A stretch of 64,000 nt of DNA from Erwinia persicina NBRC 102418 (GTDB taxonomy: Bacteria; Pseudomonadota; Gammaproteobacteria; Enterobacterales; Enterobacteriaceae). Location: positions 124,001 to 188,000 of the forward strand of contig NZ_BCTN01000008.1 of assembly GCF_001571305.1 (NCBI RefSeq), given 5' to 3'. The notes beneath the pieces are model-generated. The model searched no databases and was not told the DNA's origin. It was given only the letters and a program-made list of their open reading frames with translations. Both the position numbers and the translations under genes were made by a program. The first letter of the stretch is position 1. Each line of letters starts with the position of its first letter. Below, in pieces: positions 8,312-18,599 of the stretch.

Positions 8312-10372
8312 TTAGTCAGGTTGCTCGAGAGATTTAATGTAATCGTAAATTGCCAGCTGGGCCCGAACCTTGCGACGGTTACCGCGAGGAACATACCGAT
8401 TGCTTAACTCTTTATCGACGAAACGTGCCTTCAGCGTATCACTTAACAGGATGGCAATAATATCCAGCACGCGCTGTTTCAGAATAGGGTCAAGGATGGA
8501 TACCGCGACTTCGATACGATAATCAATGTTGCGCGTCATCCAGTCCGCAGACGAGAGGAAGACCTTCTTGTCGCCGGCATTATCAAAAATATAGACCCGA
8601 TCATGCTCCAGATAGCGATCAATAATACTGATCACGCGTATATTTTCGCTGATCCCTTCCAGATCCGGGATTAGTGAACACATGCCGCGCACCAGCAGGT
8701 TAACCTTAACGCCCACGCTGGAGGCGGTATAGAGACGGTCAACCAGGCCTTTATCCACCAGATTGTTAATTTTCAGGGTGATGCCGGCGGAGATCCCCTT
8801 CTGGGCATTAGCAATTTCTGCATCAATCAGCTGATACAGCATTTTTCGGGAGTTCTGCGGGGATACCATCAGATGTTCAAAGCTCACCGGACGATACGGA
8901 TTCTCGATAAAGTTAAATACCCGGCGTACTTCATTAGTAATACGCGCATCTGCGGTGAGCAGCGAATAGTCAGTATAGATACGGGCGGTTTTTTCATTAA
9001 AGTTACCGGTACCGATATGCGCATAGCGGGCAATTTCACCATTTTCACGGCGTGAAATCAGGAACAGCTTGGCATGGATCTTCAGCCCGGGAGCGGAGAA
9101 GATAACGTGTACGCCGGCCTCAGTCAGCCGCTTCGCCCAGTGGATATTCGCCTCTTCGTCAAAGCGGGCCTGCAGCTCTACGACGACGGTCACTTTTTTA
9201 CCGTTATACGCCGCATGGATCATGGCATCAATAATGCGCGAATTCTTGGCCACGCGGTAAATATTGATTTTTATCGCCAGTACCGCCGGATCAAAGGAAG
9301 CCTGACGCAGCAGCTCCAGCACGTGCTCAAAGGTGTGATAAGGGTAGTACAGCAGGACGTCACGGTTACGAATCGCGTCAAAACCATTGCGGAACCGATC
9401 AAACCAGATGTGGCGCAGCTGCGGCAGTGGTTTATTGACCAGATTAGCCTTACCCACATTCGGGAAGCCAATAAAGTCTTTAAAGTTATGGTAGCGCCCG
9501 CCGGGCACAATCGAGTCATAGTTGGAGATATTCAGCTTGTTACGCAGCAGCTCCACCATGGCATCAGGCATATCGCGCTGATAAACAAAGCGCACCGGTT
9601 CAGCATTCAGGCGCTGCTTCAGGCTGGAGGACATCAGCTCCAGCAGGCTGGATTCCATCTCGGTGACCAGATCGTATTCCGCATCCCGCGTCATTTTCAT
9701 CGAATAGGCATTCAGCGCATCGTAATCGAAGAACCCCCGGAAGATATCCCCCAGGCAGTAACGCAGGATGTTATCCAGCAGGATCATCGGTTTTCTGCGG
9801 CGCGGCGTCTCCGGCGGCAGGTTAACAAAGCGCGGAACTTTATCGGACGGAATTTCCAGCAGGGCGTAACGAATATCGTCACCGCGAATAATCTCCACGG
9901 CCAGATACGTGTAATCGTCTTTCAGGAACTCAATCAGGTCGGTGTCATGATTGATCAGGATCGGCGTGATGTGCTGACGCAGATGATGTTTGAAGTAGTG
10001 GCGCAGCCAGCTCTGCTGATTGGGTGACAGCTGGCGTTCATTAATCAGGAAGATCTGATTACGCGCCATCTCCAGCAGCAGGTCGTTGTAAAGACTGTCG
10101 AACTCCTGATCGGCCTTCAGTACCCGCGCCTGAATTTTTTTCAACAGATGGCGTGGCGGATTGGGTGAACCCTGTTCTTCACCGATCAAAATACGGCGCT
10201 TAAGGTCGGCAAAGCGAACTTTGTAGAACTCCTCCAGGTTGTTGGAGTAGATACCAAGAAAGCGCATACGCTCGATTAGCGGGTTAGTTTTATCTGCCGC
10301 TTCCTGCAAAACGCGTTCATTAAAGGATAACCAACTTAACTCTTTCTCTATATACAGCTTTTCCTGACCCAT
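8312..10372 (-). CDS. ppk: Polyphosphate kinase 1
   Basis: 686 residues (E. coli 688). It reversibly transfers the terminal phosphate of ATP to polyphosphate and is membrane-associated. Visible landmarks are the N-terminal [20 protein letters not shown], the [19 protein letters not shown] block of the catalytic core, and the [13 protein letters not shown] phospholipase-D-like segment whose histidine becomes phosphorylated. The start MGQEKLY at 10372 is chosen because it has GGAG five bases upstream and matches E. coli; an in-frame ATG 51 bp upstream lacks both. No convincing Pho box was seen in the short divergent gap with the pst-like genes. Confidence 0.97.
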   Translation of the reverse strand: MGQEKLYIEKELSWLSFNERVLQEAADKTNPLIERMRFLGIYSNNLEEFYKVRFADLKRRILIGEEQGSPNPPRHLLKKIQARVLKADQEFDSLYNDLLLEMARNQIFLINERQLSPNQQSWLRHYFKHHLRQHITPILINHDTDLIEFLKDDYTYLAVEIIRGDDIRYALLEIPSDKVPRFVNLPPETPRRRKPMILLDNILRYCLGDIFRGFFDYDALNAYSMKMTRDAEYDLVTEMESSLLELMSSSLKQRLNAEPVRFVYQRDMPDAMVELLRNKLNISNYDSIVPGGRYHNFKDFIGFPNVGKANLVNKPLPQLRHIWFDRFRNGFDAIRNRDVLLYYPYHTFEHVLELLRQASFDPAVLAIKINIYRVAKNSRIIDAMIHAAYNGKKVTVVVELQARFDEEANIHWAKRLTEAGVHVIFSAPGLKIHAKLFLISRRENGEIARYAHIGTGNFNEKTARIYTDYSLLTADARITNEVRRVFNFIENPYRPVSFEHLMVSPQNSRKMLYQLIDAEIANAQKGISAGITLKINNLVDKGLVDRLYTASSVGVKVNLLVRGMCSLIPDLEGISENIRVISIIDRYLEHDRVYIFDNAGDKKVFLSSADWMTRNIDYRIEVAVSILDPILKQRVLDIIAILLSDTLKARFVDKELSNRYVPRGNRRKVRAQLAIYDYIKSLEQPD

Positions 10373-10515
10373 TTTTACTCCGTTGTCTGATTCAGGATGA
10401 AGGTATCCATTGTTCTGAAACATTATGGCGAGAGTATGGCAGCATTGTCCAACGCTCGGTGATTGTTGATTGTCTTATTAATCACATACGGGCAACATAG
10501 CGGCTTCGACGCACA

Positions 10516-12678
10516 ATGGAAACCCTCTCTGATATGACTGACCGCCCAATCCCGGTCCACGACAACGCCGGGCGCCGCCGCATGATCGATCGGCTGACAC
10601 GACGCGTGGTAACGGCGTGCGGCATGGCAATCCTGCTGGTCATGATGCTGCTTTTTTTCTGGCTGATCTGGGTGGTGGTGCCGCTTTTTGTCAGCCCGAG
10701 CCTGCAGGCAGGGAACGACATCACACTCGGGCAGAGCAGCCCGGCAGTGGCCATGGGCATGGACAAACAGCAGCAGTGGGGCTGGCGTATTGATCAGCAG
10801 GGGCGTGGACGCTTTATCCCCCTGAGTGCTGAACCCCCTTCCGCTGCGTTTTCGCTGTTGCGTGAGGCCGGTGAGGTGCGTGCCAGCGCCAGCGCCGATA
10901 ATGGCAGCGTAATGCTGTTGTCCGACGGCGGCGCCATGGTGCTGGTGCAGCCCGATTTTCCGTCAGGCGAGGAGCCGCGCTGGAAGTTTCCTCTGGGCGA
11001 TGTGCCGCTGGCTACCGGTGAGGACGGCGTGCGCCATTTCAGCCTGGCGCAGAGTGGCGAAAATCGCTGGCAGGTGGCGCTGGCCTCGGCAGATACCATT
11101 ACTCTGTGGCAGCTACAGGCGCAGCAGCCCGCACAAAACTACCGGCTGAACGTGTCGGGCGTTGACCATCTTCTGCTTTCTCCCGACGGACATCTTTTAT
11201 TTGCGCTTTCCGGGGCGCAGCTGCGTGTCTGGCGGCTGGGCAACGGTGAACCCCGACTGCGTGACTCCCTGATGCTGGCCGACGTGCCCAAAAGCATGGC
11301 GTTGCTGAGCGGGGGGAATTCGCTGCTGATCGCAGACCGTCACGGGATCTCACAATGGTTTGATATCGCCAGCGCCAGCGGCCCGCACCTGCGTCAGATT
11401 CGCCCGTTCGCCGGGGCTGCCTGGCAGCCGCTGCTGTTTACCGAACCTCACCGCCGCGTCTTTGCCACGCTGAGCCCGCAGGGCGAACTGAATCTGTACG
11501 CCAGCAAGCAGGACGGCGCTATTCTCCGCCAGCAGATTGGGCCAGGGGCTGAACGGGCCCAGTTCTCTCCGGAAGGGGATGGACTACTGGTTGAGCGTGC
11601 CGGACGCTGGCAGCATTATCATCTGACCAATCCCTGGCCGGATCTCAGCTGGCGTAATCTGTGGCACAAAGTCTGGTATGAAAACTACCCGGAACCGGAC
11701 TATGTCTGGCAGTCGACCTCGGCTAATGATTATTACCAGGGGAAATTCAGCCTGGTGCCGATGGTGGTGGGGACCCTGAAGGCCGCCGGTCTGGCCATGC
11801 TGTTTGCTACCCCGCTGGCCCTGGCGGCGGCGATGTATACAGCCTGGTTTATGGCACCGGCACTCCGTCGCTGGGTGAAGCCAGCAATTGAAATGATGGG
11901 CGCACTGCCAAGTGTGGTGATTGGCCTGATTGCCGGCCTGTGGCTGGCCCCAAAAATTGCCGACCGCCTGCTCGGGGTTCTCCTGTTACCCCTGCTGCTG
12001 GCCGCCGTGCTGTTACTGTGTGGCTGGCTGATGCAAAAACTGCCGTCCCGCTGGCGACAGCGCTGGCTTGCCGAAGGGCGTGAGGTCGTACTGCTGCTGC
12101 CCGTACTGCTGCTGACGGCAATCTTTTCCCTGTGGGTGATCCCGCTGGCCGAGCAGACGCTATGGGGTGAGGGGCTGGCTGAGCGTCTCAGCGCCGACTA
12201 TCAGCAGCGTAACCTGCTGGTGGCAGGCGTGGCGATGGGCTTCGCGCTGGTGCCCCTGATTTTCACCCTGGCAGAAGATGCCATCTTCAGTGTCCCGGCG
12301 TCACTGGGACAGGGATCCCTTGCGCTGGGGGCAACGCCATGGCAGACCCTGACGCGGGTGGTATTGCCCGGGGCCTCCTCCGGGATCTTTGCCGCGATGA
12401 TGATCGGTTTTGGCCGGGCGATAGGGGAAACGATGATCGTACTGATGGCGACCGGGAACACGCCAGTCACCGATGGCGGCCTGTTTGAAGGCCTGCGTTC
12501 GCTGGCCGCCAATGTGGCGGTCGAAATGCCGGAGGCTGCCGCAGGCAGCGCGCACTATCGCGTACTGTTCTTATCCGCACTGGTGCTGCTGGTGTTTACG
12601 CTGGTAGTGAATACCCTGGCCGAAATGGTGCGGCAACGGCTGCGACAGCGTTACAGCCAGCAGGAGATGCCGGGATGA
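10516..12678 (+). CDS. PstC-like phosphate ABC transporter permease with large periplasmic domain
   Basis: A 720-residue inner-membrane permease, more than twice the length of E. coli PstC (319). One helix (about 34-56) is followed by about 330 extracytoplasmic residues rich in short strands and repeated units such as LSPDGHLLFAL and LNLYASKQDG, which resemble a beta-propeller. The PstC-type transport domain follows (about 410-710), with the EAA loop [18 protein letters not shown]-like segment near [15 protein letters not shown] and GRAIGETMIVLMATGN. Such large forms occur in pseudomonads. It is divergent from ppk and overlaps the next gene by 4 bp. Starts at 10516 or 10534 are both possible, as neither has a strong ribosome site. 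Confidence 0.85.
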   Translation: METLSDMTDRPIPVHDNAGRRRMIDRLTRRVVTACGMAILLVMMLLFFWLIWVVVPLFVSPSLQAGNDITLGQSSPAVAMGMDKQQQWGWRIDQQGRGRFIPLSAEPPSAAFSLLREAGEVRASASADNGSVMLLSDGGAMVLVQPDFPSGEEPRWKFPLGDVPLATGEDGVRHFSLAQSGENRWQVALASADTITLWQLQAQQPAQNYRLNVSGVDHLLLSPDGHLLFALSGAQLRVWRLGNGEPRLRDSLMLADVPKSMALLSGGNSLLIADRHGISQWFDIASASGPHLRQIRPFAGAAWQPLLFTEPHRRVFATLSPQGELNLYASKQDGAILRQQIGPGAERAQFSPEGDGLLVERAGRWQHYHLTNPWPDLSWRNLWHKVWYENYPEPDYVWQSTSANDYYQGKFSLVPMVVGTLKAAGLAMLFATPLALAAAMYTAWFMAPALRRWVKPAIEMMGALPSVVIGLIAGLWLAPKIADRLLGVLLLPLLLAAVLLLCGWLMQKLPSRWRQRWLAEGREVVLLLPVLLLTAIFSLWVIPLAEQTLWGEGLAERLSADYQQRNLLVAGVAMGFALVPLIFTLAEDAIFSVPASLGQGSLALGATPWQTLTRVVLPGASSGIFAAMMIGFGRAIGETMIVLMATGNTPVTDGGLFEGLRSLAANVAVEMPEAAAGSAHYRVLFLSALVLLVFTLVVNTLAEMVRQRLRQRYSQQEMPG

Positions 12679-14321
12679 ATGCAGAACGCAATAATCATCG
12701 CTGGCGCTGGCTGACGGGCGGGGCCGTTGCGGTCAGCCTGCTGGCTTTTTTCCTGCTGATCGCGCTGCTGGCCTGGCAGGGGCTGCGCTATTTCTGGCCG
12801 CAGCCGCTGGAACTGTTCACCCTGAATACGCCCGACGGCCAGGTACAGATGCTGGGTGAAGTCATCCAGCAGCAGACCGTGTCACGGGAGCAACTGATGG
12901 CCAGTGGCCAGCATCACGGACAAAACCTGCCGGCCAGCGTCACGCGGTATCTGATAAAAACGGGTAACCGTGATATTAGCGGCCAGGATTTTCGCACGCT
13001 GCTTTCCAGCGATATTGTGTCGCGGGAAATACCGCCTCAGGCGATTGTTTTACAACGGCGGACCGGCGGCAATGCCTACGGCTGGTTTGATGGTCTGCGT
13101 GAAGATCGTCATCCGCTGACGGCACAGGATCTCGGTCAGACACTGCAGCAGCGGCTGATCCAGACGCGCCAGCGTATTGACGAGGCGGAAACGCTGCGGC
13201 GTAAAAATATGGCCCGGCTGAATGCCCAGCTGGAAGCGCTGGAACAGCAGCGGCAGCATCAGCGCAATGAACAGGCCTTTACCCCGGAGGCCCAGTCGGT
13301 CTATCTGGCGGATCGTACCGAACTGCAGCGCCAGTTTGCCCGCCAGGCCGCCAGGCTGGCCACACTACACCGGGACAGTGACAGCACCGTGCTGCTGCTG
13401 CGGGATGCCAGCGGCGTTCAGCATCAGATATCGCTGGCGCAGATTGTGGCTGCCTGGCAGCCCAATGCGATGACCACCGGAATGAAGTGGCGTCATTTTG
13501 GCAGCCAGCTGTGGCACTTTGTCAGTGATTCATCCGGTGGCAGTCAGGGAGAGGGCGGGGTATTCCCGGCGATCTTTGGCACGGTGCTGATGGTGTTACT
13601 GATGTCGATCGTGGTGATGCCGCTGGGGGTGATTGCCGCCATCTGGCTGCATGAATACGCCGGGCGCAACCTGCTGACCCGACTGGTGCGGATTGCCGTG
13701 GTCAATCTGGCGGGAGTGCCATCGATTGTTTACGGCGTCTTTGGCCTGGGGTTCTTTGTCTGGTTTATGGGGGGCAGCCTTGACCGTCTGCTGTTCGCCA
13801 GTACGCTGCCCAATCCGACCTTTGGCACGCCGGGACTGCTGTGGGCATCGCTCACGCTGGCGCTGCTGACGCTGCCGGTGGTGATCGTGGCCACTGAAGA
13901 AGGGCTGTCACGCATCCCGGCAACCTTACGTCAGGGCTCGCTGGCACTGGGGGCCACGCAGGCCGAAACGCTGTGGCACGTGGTCCTGCCACAGGCGATG
14001 CCGGCAATGTTAACCGGCCTGATCCTCGCCGTTGCCCGCGCGGCCGGAGAAACGGCACCGCTGATGCTGGTGGGCGTGGTGAAAATGGTACCGGAGCTGC
14101 CGATTGATTCGTTGTTCCCCTATTTGCACCTCGATCGTAAATTTATGCATCTTGGTTTTCAGATTTACGATCTGGCGTTCCAGAGCCCTAATGCCGAAGC
14201 CGATCGCCCGCTGGTCTTTGCCACCGCGCTGCTGTTGGTGCTGCTGATCCTGGGGTTGAATCTGATGGCCATGATCCTTCGCCATCGTCTGCGCGAACGC
14301 TATCGTGCCCTGATGCATTAA
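12675..14321 (+). CDS. PstA-like phosphate ABC transporter permease, extended
   Basis: A 548-residue permease (E. coli PstA is about 296). After a first helix (about 15-35) comes a long periplasmic insert. Residues of about 150-235 are strongly charged and heptad-like ([20 protein letters not shown]), indicating a coiled coil. The C-terminal 270 residues form the transport domain, with [20 protein letters not shown] as the EAA loop and [15 protein letters not shown] typical of PstA. The start ATG overlaps the stop of the upstream PstC-like gene (ATGA). It works with the two neighbours as an importer complex; the binding protein must come from elsewhere. Confidence 0.85.
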   Translation: MNAERNNHRWRWLTGGAVAVSLLAFFLLIALLAWQGLRYFWPQPLELFTLNTPDGQVQMLGEVIQQQTVSREQLMASGQHHGQNLPASVTRYLIKTGNRDISGQDFRTLLSSDIVSREIPPQAIVLQRRTGGNAYGWFDGLREDRHPLTAQDLGQTLQQRLIQTRQRIDEAETLRRKNMARLNAQLEALEQQRQHQRNEQAFTPEAQSVYLADRTELQRQFARQAARLATLHRDSDSTVLLLRDASGVQHQISLAQIVAAWQPNAMTTGMKWRHFGSQLWHFVSDSSGGSQGEGGVFPAIFGTVLMVLLMSIVVMPLGVIAAIWLHEYAGRNLLTRLVRIAVVNLAGVPSIVYGVFGLGFFVWFMGGSLDRLLFASTLPNPTFGTPGLLWASLTLALLTLPVVIVATEEGLSRIPATLRQGSLALGATQAETLWHVVLPQAMPAMLTGLILAVARAAGETAPLMLVGVVKMVPELPIDSLFPYLHLDRKFMHLGFQIYDLAFQSPNAEADRPLVFATALLLVLLILGLNLMAMILRHRLRERYRALMH

Positions 14322-14335
14322 CACGGAATTCCGTT

Positions 14336-15112
14336 ATGACTGTGAACTTTGATGATAACGATACCGCGCTGGAGCTGGATAATCTCTGCCTGTGGTACGG
14401 CGACAAACCGGCGCTCAACGCTATCAGCCTGCGGGTGCCGAAAAATCGGATTACAGCGCTGATCGGGCCGTCCGGCTGCGGGAAATCGACGCTGTTACGC
14501 TGCTTTAACCGCATGAATGATTTGATTGATGGCTGCCGCATTACCGGCGACATTCGCCTGCAGCAGCAGTCGATCCTCGGTCCTGATCGGGACCTCTCTG
14601 CGCTACGTCGCCGCGTGGGTATGGTGTTTCAGCGGCCGAACCCGTTTCCCAAAACGATCTACGATAATGTCGTCTACGGTCTGAGGCTGATGGGCGTGCG
14701 CGACCGGCGCGTGCTGGATGAAGCGGTTGAGCGGGCGCTGCGCGCTGCGGCGCTATGGCCAGAGGTGAAAGATAACCTCTGGCAGAACGCACTGACGCTG
14801 TCGAGCGGGCAGCAGCAGCGTCTGGTGATTGCCAGGGCGATTGCCATAGAACCCGAAATCCTGCTGCTGGACGAACCGACGTCGGCGCTGGATCCCATTT
14901 CAACGCTGGTGATCGAAGAGCTGATGACCTCGCTGAAGCAGCATTTCACCCTGATTCTGGTGACTCACAACATGCAGCAGGCGGCGCGTGTGTCGGACTA
15001 TACTGCCTTTATGCATCAGGGAAGCGTGGTGGAGTTTGGCCTCACCGATGCCCTGTTTACTTCACCGCGCCAGCGCCGAACCGAAGATTACATTACCGGC
15101 CGCTATGGCTGA
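14336..15112 (+). CDS. pstB: Phosphate ABC transporter ATP-binding protein, PstB-like
   Basis: A 258-residue cytosolic ATPase. Walker A is GPSGCGKST, the ABC signature is [14 protein letters not shown], Walker B is [12 protein letters not shown] and the switch histidine is in [23 protein letters not shown] and [16 protein letters not shown] are hallmarks of PstB rather than other ABC ATPases. It starts 14 bp after the PstA-like gene and completes a pstC-pstA-pstB set. No pstS or phoU follows; the next gene is a convergent GntR regulator. It is probably a second, paralogous phosphate system placed next to the polyphosphate genes. Confidence 0.9.
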   Translation: MTVNFDDNDTALELDNLCLWYGDKPALNAISLRVPKNRITALIGPSGCGKSTLLRCFNRMNDLIDGCRITGDIRLQQQSILGPDRDLSALRRRVGMVFQRPNPFPKTIYDNVVYGLRLMGVRDRRVLDEAVERALRAAALWPEVKDNLWQNALTLSSGQQQRLVIARAIAIEPEILLLDEPTSALDPISTLVIEELMTSLKQHFTLILVTHNMQQAARVSDYTAFMHQGSVVEFGLTDALFTSPRQRRTEDYITGRYG

Positions 15113-15117
15113 CGCCG

Positions 15118-15789
15118 TCAGCCGGCTCGGCCTGCCAGCAGAGCACGTTTGAACGAGAGTATATGGTGCTCGGTCGCCCTTACAGCCGCGCTGAGATCCC
15201 CGGCCGCCAGCGCATCAATAATCGCGTTGTGCTCGGCAATCACCTCTTCCATATGCCCGGCATCCGAAAGCGTTGTCGCCCAGAAACGCTGGGCCTGAGC
15301 ATGAATGATATTCAGAATATCCATCAGACGACGGTTGGCGGCAATCGCCGCCAGCAGATGGTGAAACTGATTATCGCAAGCCATCATCGTTAGCGGATCG
15401 CGCTGTCGGCTGGCCTCAGCAAGACGGGCATTGATCTCGCGCAGCTGCCCGACCTGAGCGGCAGAGATACGCGCTGCAGCCAGGCGGACACAGAGCTGCT
15501 CATTCACCAGACGTACCTCAATCAACTCCAGCGCATCGTCGACAGACAGCGGTGCGACCATCACCCCCTTACGCGGTAAGATCTGCAACAGTCCCTCTGC
15601 CGCAAGACGGTGCACCGCCTGATTCACCGGCGTGCGTCCGACCTCAAGATCCGCCATCACCTGCGCCATGTTCAGATAATCCCCCGGTTTATATTCCAGA
15701 GTGATCAGTGCCTGACGAAAACGGAGATAAGCCAGTTCATTCAGTGAGATAGCCCGATCTCCTGTCGGGATCTGTACCGTGTCGCTCAT
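15118..15789 (-). CDS. GntR family transcriptional regulator, FCD (FadR-type) effector domain
   Basis: A 223-residue regulator: an N-terminal winged helix (about 15-80, with LEVGRTPVNQAVHRLAAEGLL, the GntR recognition helix) and a C-terminal helical FCD domain (about 90-215, with a conserved D..FH and two later histidines in EHNAII and EHHI that usually bind a metal and a carboxylate ligand). The start at 15789 is chosen because AGGA lies 6 nt upstream; in-frame ATGs further upstream have no such site. It is divergent from the DUF2848/amidase operon and is probably its repressor; a perfect palindrome lies between them at 15868-15879. Confidence 0.87.
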   Translation of the reverse strand: MSDTVQIPTGDRAISLNELAYLRFRQALITLEYKPGDYLNMAQVMADLEVGRTPVNQAVHRLAAEGLLQILPRKGVMVAPLSVDDALELIEVRLVNEQLCVRLAAARISAAQVGQLREINARLAEASRQRDPLTMMACDNQFHHLLAAIAANRRLMDILNIIHAQAQRFWATTLSDAGHMEEVIAEHNAIIDALAAGDLSAAVRATEHHILSFKRALLAGRAG

Positions 15790-15863
15790 CAGCATTCCTT
15801 TCTTCATTTTGACCTTGCCCACATTTTACACACATTCCGGCATAACAATTGCAATTTCTAAAT

Positions 15864-15879
15864 TATAGTGAAATTTCAC
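15864..15879 (+). promoter_or_regulatory. Candidate -10 (TATAGT) overlapped by a GTGAAATTTCAC palindrome: likely GntR operator
   Basis: TATAGT at 15864-15869 is a good -10 for the operon starting at 15910. The perfect 12-bp palindrome GTGAAATTTCAC at 15868-15879 overlaps it, in the gap between the divergent GntR gene and the operon. The half-site spacing (4 bp between GTGA and TCAC) does not fit CRP. Assignment to the neighbouring regulator is inferred from position. Confidence 0.45.
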
Positions 15880-15909
15880 AGGTATTTTAGTTAATCAACA
15901 GGAGCGGTT

Positions 15910-16587
15910 ATGTTGCAATTTTCACTGAGTTCGGCGGCAGAAAAGCAGGTCAATATAATTATTAATCAACTGGTTATAGCTGGCTGGGCCGGAAGGGACA
16001 GGCAGGCCGTGCTGGCACACATCCGTGAGCTGGAGGCGCTGGGGGTGCCCGCACCGGGTGCAGTGCCGCTCTTTTATCGTGCCAGCGCGACGCTGCTGAC
16101 CCAGCAGAACCATATCGAGGTGCTGGGTGAACAGAGCTCCGGAGAGGCGGAACCCTTCCTCTTTCGCTGGCAGGGGGAAAACTGGCTGACGCTCTCCTCC
16201 GATCATACCGATCGCCAGCTTGAAACCCACAGCGTGGCGCTGGCCAAACAGGTCTGCGCCAAGCCGCTGGCCCGCGATGCCTGGCGACTGAGTGAGGTGG
16301 CTGACGACTGGGACAGACTGCTGCTGCAGTCGTGGGTCAACGAGGGGGCCGACTGGACGCTTTACCAGCAGGGGTATCTGGCAGAACTGCGCACGCCGGA
16401 CGATCTGCTCACCCGCTACGCCGGGGGAAGGGAGCTGCCAGAGGGGCTGGGCATGAGCTGCGGCACGCTGAGTGCGCTCGGCGGGATACGCCCCGCACGC
16501 CAGTTTCGCATGGCGCTGGTGGATGAAAAACGTGGGCGCAGCATTGAACATCAGTATCAGATCCAGACGCTGCCACTGGTGGCCTGA
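15910..16587 (+). CDS. DUF2848 family protein, function unknown
   Basis: A 225-residue soluble protein without signal peptide or membrane segment. It has the features of DUF2848 proteins: an N-terminal IAGWAGRD, a mid-protein HIEVLGEQSSGEAEPFLF segment and a C-terminal LGMSCGTLSALGGIRPARQFRM block. No catalytic role is established for the family that I can recall. GGAG precedes the start ATG at a good distance. It is the first gene of a four-gene operon with an amidase, a small dimeric-barrel protein and an MHS transporter, all divergent from a GntR regulator, which suggests a step in catabolism of an imported amide or acid. Confidence 0.75.
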   Translation: MLQFSLSSAAEKQVNIIINQLVIAGWAGRDRQAVLAHIRELEALGVPAPGAVPLFYRASATLLTQQNHIEVLGEQSSGEAEPFLFRWQGENWLTLSSDHTDRQLETHSVALAKQVCAKPLARDAWRLSEVADDWDRLLLQSWVNEGADWTLYQQGYLAELRTPDDLLTRYAGGRELPEGLGMSCGTLSALGGIRPARQFRMALVDEKRGRSIEHQYQIQTLPLVA

Positions 16588-16596
16588 GGAGGCGGG

Positions 16597-17961
16597 ATGA
16601 CGATGACCTTAAAACAGGCGGCAGACGCACTGGTCGCGGGGCAGGTCAGCGCCCGTTCGCTGACGGAGCAGGCGCTGACAGCGGCACAAGACCCGCAGGG
16701 AGAAGGTGCCCGCGTCTTTCTCCGGCTGTGGCCGGAGCCGGCGCGGCAGGCCGCCATTCAGGCTGATGAACGCCGCCGTCAGGGGCAGTCACGTGGACCG
16801 CTGGATGGCCTTCCTGTCAGCGTCAAGGCGCTGTTCGATGTGGTGGGAGAGAGCACCAGCGGCGGCTCGCGCTGTCTGGCAGAGGCGGTGCCCGCGCCGC
16901 AGGATGCCGCCGTGGTTGCGCGCCTGCGCCAGGCCGGAGCGGTGCTTATCGGCAGCACCAATATGACTGAGTTTGCCTATTCCGGCCTGGGCATTAATCC
17001 CCATTACGGCACCCCGGCGAACCGCTGGCAGCGTGAGTGCAGGCGGATCCCGGGCGGGTCATCCTCCGGTGCGGCGGTTGCCGTCAGTGACGGCATGTGC
17101 CTCGGCTCACTCGGCAGTGATACCGGTGGTTCGGTGCGCATCCCCGCCGCACTTTGCGGACTGACCGGCTTTAAACCGACGGCCCGCCGCATCAGCATGC
17201 AGGGCCTGATGCCGCTGTCGCCCTCGCTGGATTCCGTCGGGGTTATCGCCCATGACGTGGCCAGTTGTGCCTTGCTGGACGGCGTGGTGGCGGAGCGGCC
17301 CCTGGTGCTGGCCATGCCCGACCTGAACCGGTTGCGGCTGGCTGTGCCGCAAACCCTGGTGCTGGAAGGGTTAACAACGGAGGTGGCACAGGCCTTTTTC
17401 AACGCCGTTGAGCGGTTGAGATCCCTGGGCATTCGCATTGACACGTTACCGCTCACGCCGTTTGCAGAACTGGCGCAGATCAATGCCGCCGGAGGACTGA
17501 CCGCCTGTGAAGCCTGGCAGTGGCATCAGACGCTGATGCGGGAAGAGGCCAGTCGCTACGATCCGCGCGTTCTGTCACGTATTCACCGTGGTGCGGCCAT
17601 TTCCGCAGAGGATGCTGCGCTGCTGCACCGGCAGCGTGAAGGGTGGCAGCGGCGTGTGGGCGCGGAAATGGCCGGTTATGACGCGCTGCTGATGCCGACC
17701 GTACCGATGACCGCCCCGACAGTGGCGGAGCTGGAACAGGATGAAGCGCGCTATTTTGCGGTTAACGCTGCGCTGCTGCGAAATCCGTCGATGGTTAATT
17801 TTCTTGACGGCTGTGCCGTCTCATTACCCTGCCATCCGGCAGGAACTGCGCCGGTTGGCCTGATGCTGGCAGCGTTGCCGGATCGGGATACGGCGCTGAT
17901 GTGCTGCGCGCTGGCGGTGGAACAGGCGCTGCGCCCCCTTACTCAATCAACAGGAGTCTGA
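16597..17961 (+). CDS. Amidase (amidase signature family)
   Basis: A 454-residue cytosolic hydrolase with the Ser-cisSer-Lys triad of the amidase signature family: the lysine in LPVSVKALFDV (about residue 76), GGSSSGAAVAV for the cis-serine, and GSDTGGSVRIPAALCGLTGFKPT for the nucleophile region. These enzymes hydrolyse amides to acid and ammonia; the family also includes GatA and allophanate hydrolase. It is not part of a gatCAB cluster. Its place in the operon (9 bp after the DUF2848 gene, 2 bp before the next gene) points to a catabolic amidase. The substrate is unknown. Confidence 0.88.
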   Translation: MTMTLKQAADALVAGQVSARSLTEQALTAAQDPQGEGARVFLRLWPEPARQAAIQADERRRQGQSRGPLDGLPVSVKALFDVVGESTSGGSRCLAEAVPAPQDAAVVARLRQAGAVLIGSTNMTEFAYSGLGINPHYGTPANRWQRECRRIPGGSSSGAAVAVSDGMCLGSLGSDTGGSVRIPAALCGLTGFKPTARRISMQGLMPLSPSLDSVGVIAHDVASCALLDGVVAERPLVLAMPDLNRLRLAVPQTLVLEGLTTEVAQAFFNAVERLRSLGIRIDTLPLTPFAELAQINAAGGLTACEAWQWHQTLMREEASRYDPRVLSRIHRGAAISAEDAALLHRQREGWQRRVGAEMAGYDALLMPTVPMTAPTVAELEQDEARYFAVNAALLRNPSMVNFLDGCAVSLPCHPAGTAPVGLMLAALPDRDTALMCCALAVEQALRPLTQSTGV

Positions 17962-17963
17962 AG

Positions 17964-18599
17964 ATGACATCACACCCTCAGGGAATGCTGTTTGTGGCGA
18001 CAAATATCGGCGGTGACGATGAGGCTGATTTTAACCTCTGGTACGACAATGAACACGTTGCCGAGCGCGTAGCGATTAGCGGATTTATTAGCGGAACGCG
18101 CTACCGTGCCCGGCATGCCGGGCGGCGCTATCTCGGCCTGTATAAAACTCACAGCCTCGACGATTTCACCTGCGCCGACTATCACGCCGCATTCACCCGG
18201 CAGACCGCCTGGTCACGGGATAACCTGCAAAAGATGATCGATCCGCTCCGTCGGGTCTGCCGTATTGACGCGCGGACCGGTGCGGGCAGCGGTGCGCATC
18301 TGGCGGTACTGACGTGTCAGCAGTCCGTAGCCGTCGGCGACGTATTGCAGGTCGGTGAGATGCTCTCTGCGCTGCCGGGCTTTGTCACCTGCGCGCTGTT
18401 AAGTCCGGATGACGCCCTGAGCACGCCGTTACCTAAAGAGGAGCGCCTGCCCGGACGCCTGCAGCAGATGGTGCTGATTGAAGCCAGCAGCGAGGCAGCG
18501 GTCGACGAGCTGGCCCGGCGGGCGTCGGCAGTACTGCACGGTACGGCGGAGTTTTACCAGTTAAGCTGGCAGTTAACCTCTCAGGAGATGACATCATGA
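17964..18599 (+). CDS. Small dimeric alpha/beta-barrel-like protein (DUF4286-like)
   Basis: A 211-residue soluble protein. The opening GMLFVATNIGGDDEADFNLW with YDNEHVAERV resembles the first strand and helix of ferredoxin-like dimeric barrel proteins (DUF4286/EthD type), and a second, weaker copy starts near LAVLTCQQ (about residue 113). The start at 17964 is preferred because CAGGAG lies 8 nt upstream; a frame open further upstream runs inside the amidase gene. It overlaps the transporter gene by 4 bp (ATGA). No activity is known. Its presence with an amidase suggests a helper or an enzyme on the same pathway. Confidence 0.65.
   Translation: MTSHPQGMLFVATNIGGDDEADFNLWYDNEHVAERVAISGFISGTRYRARHAGRRYLGLYKTHSLDDFTCADYHAAFTRQTAWSRDNLQKMIDPLRRVCRIDARTGAGSGAHLAVLTCQQSVAVGDVLQVGEMLSALPGFVTCALLSPDDALSTPLPKEERLPGRLQQMVLIEASSEAAVDELARRASAVLHGTAEFYQLSWQLTSQEMTS

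Noticed and set aside
9074-10027. 317-codon plus-strand ORF
   Set aside because: It lies wholly antisense to ppk, lacks a ribosome site and has the composition expected from the complement of a highly expressed gene.
10373-10515. Pho box in the ppk/pstC-like divergent region
   Set aside because: Expected for phosphate genes, but no CTGTCAT-type pair at the right spacing could be found on either strand.
15868-15879. CRP site at the GTGAAATTTCAC palindrome
   Set aside because: The half-sites are separated by 4 bp, not 6, so it does not fit CRP; kept as a GntR operator candidate.
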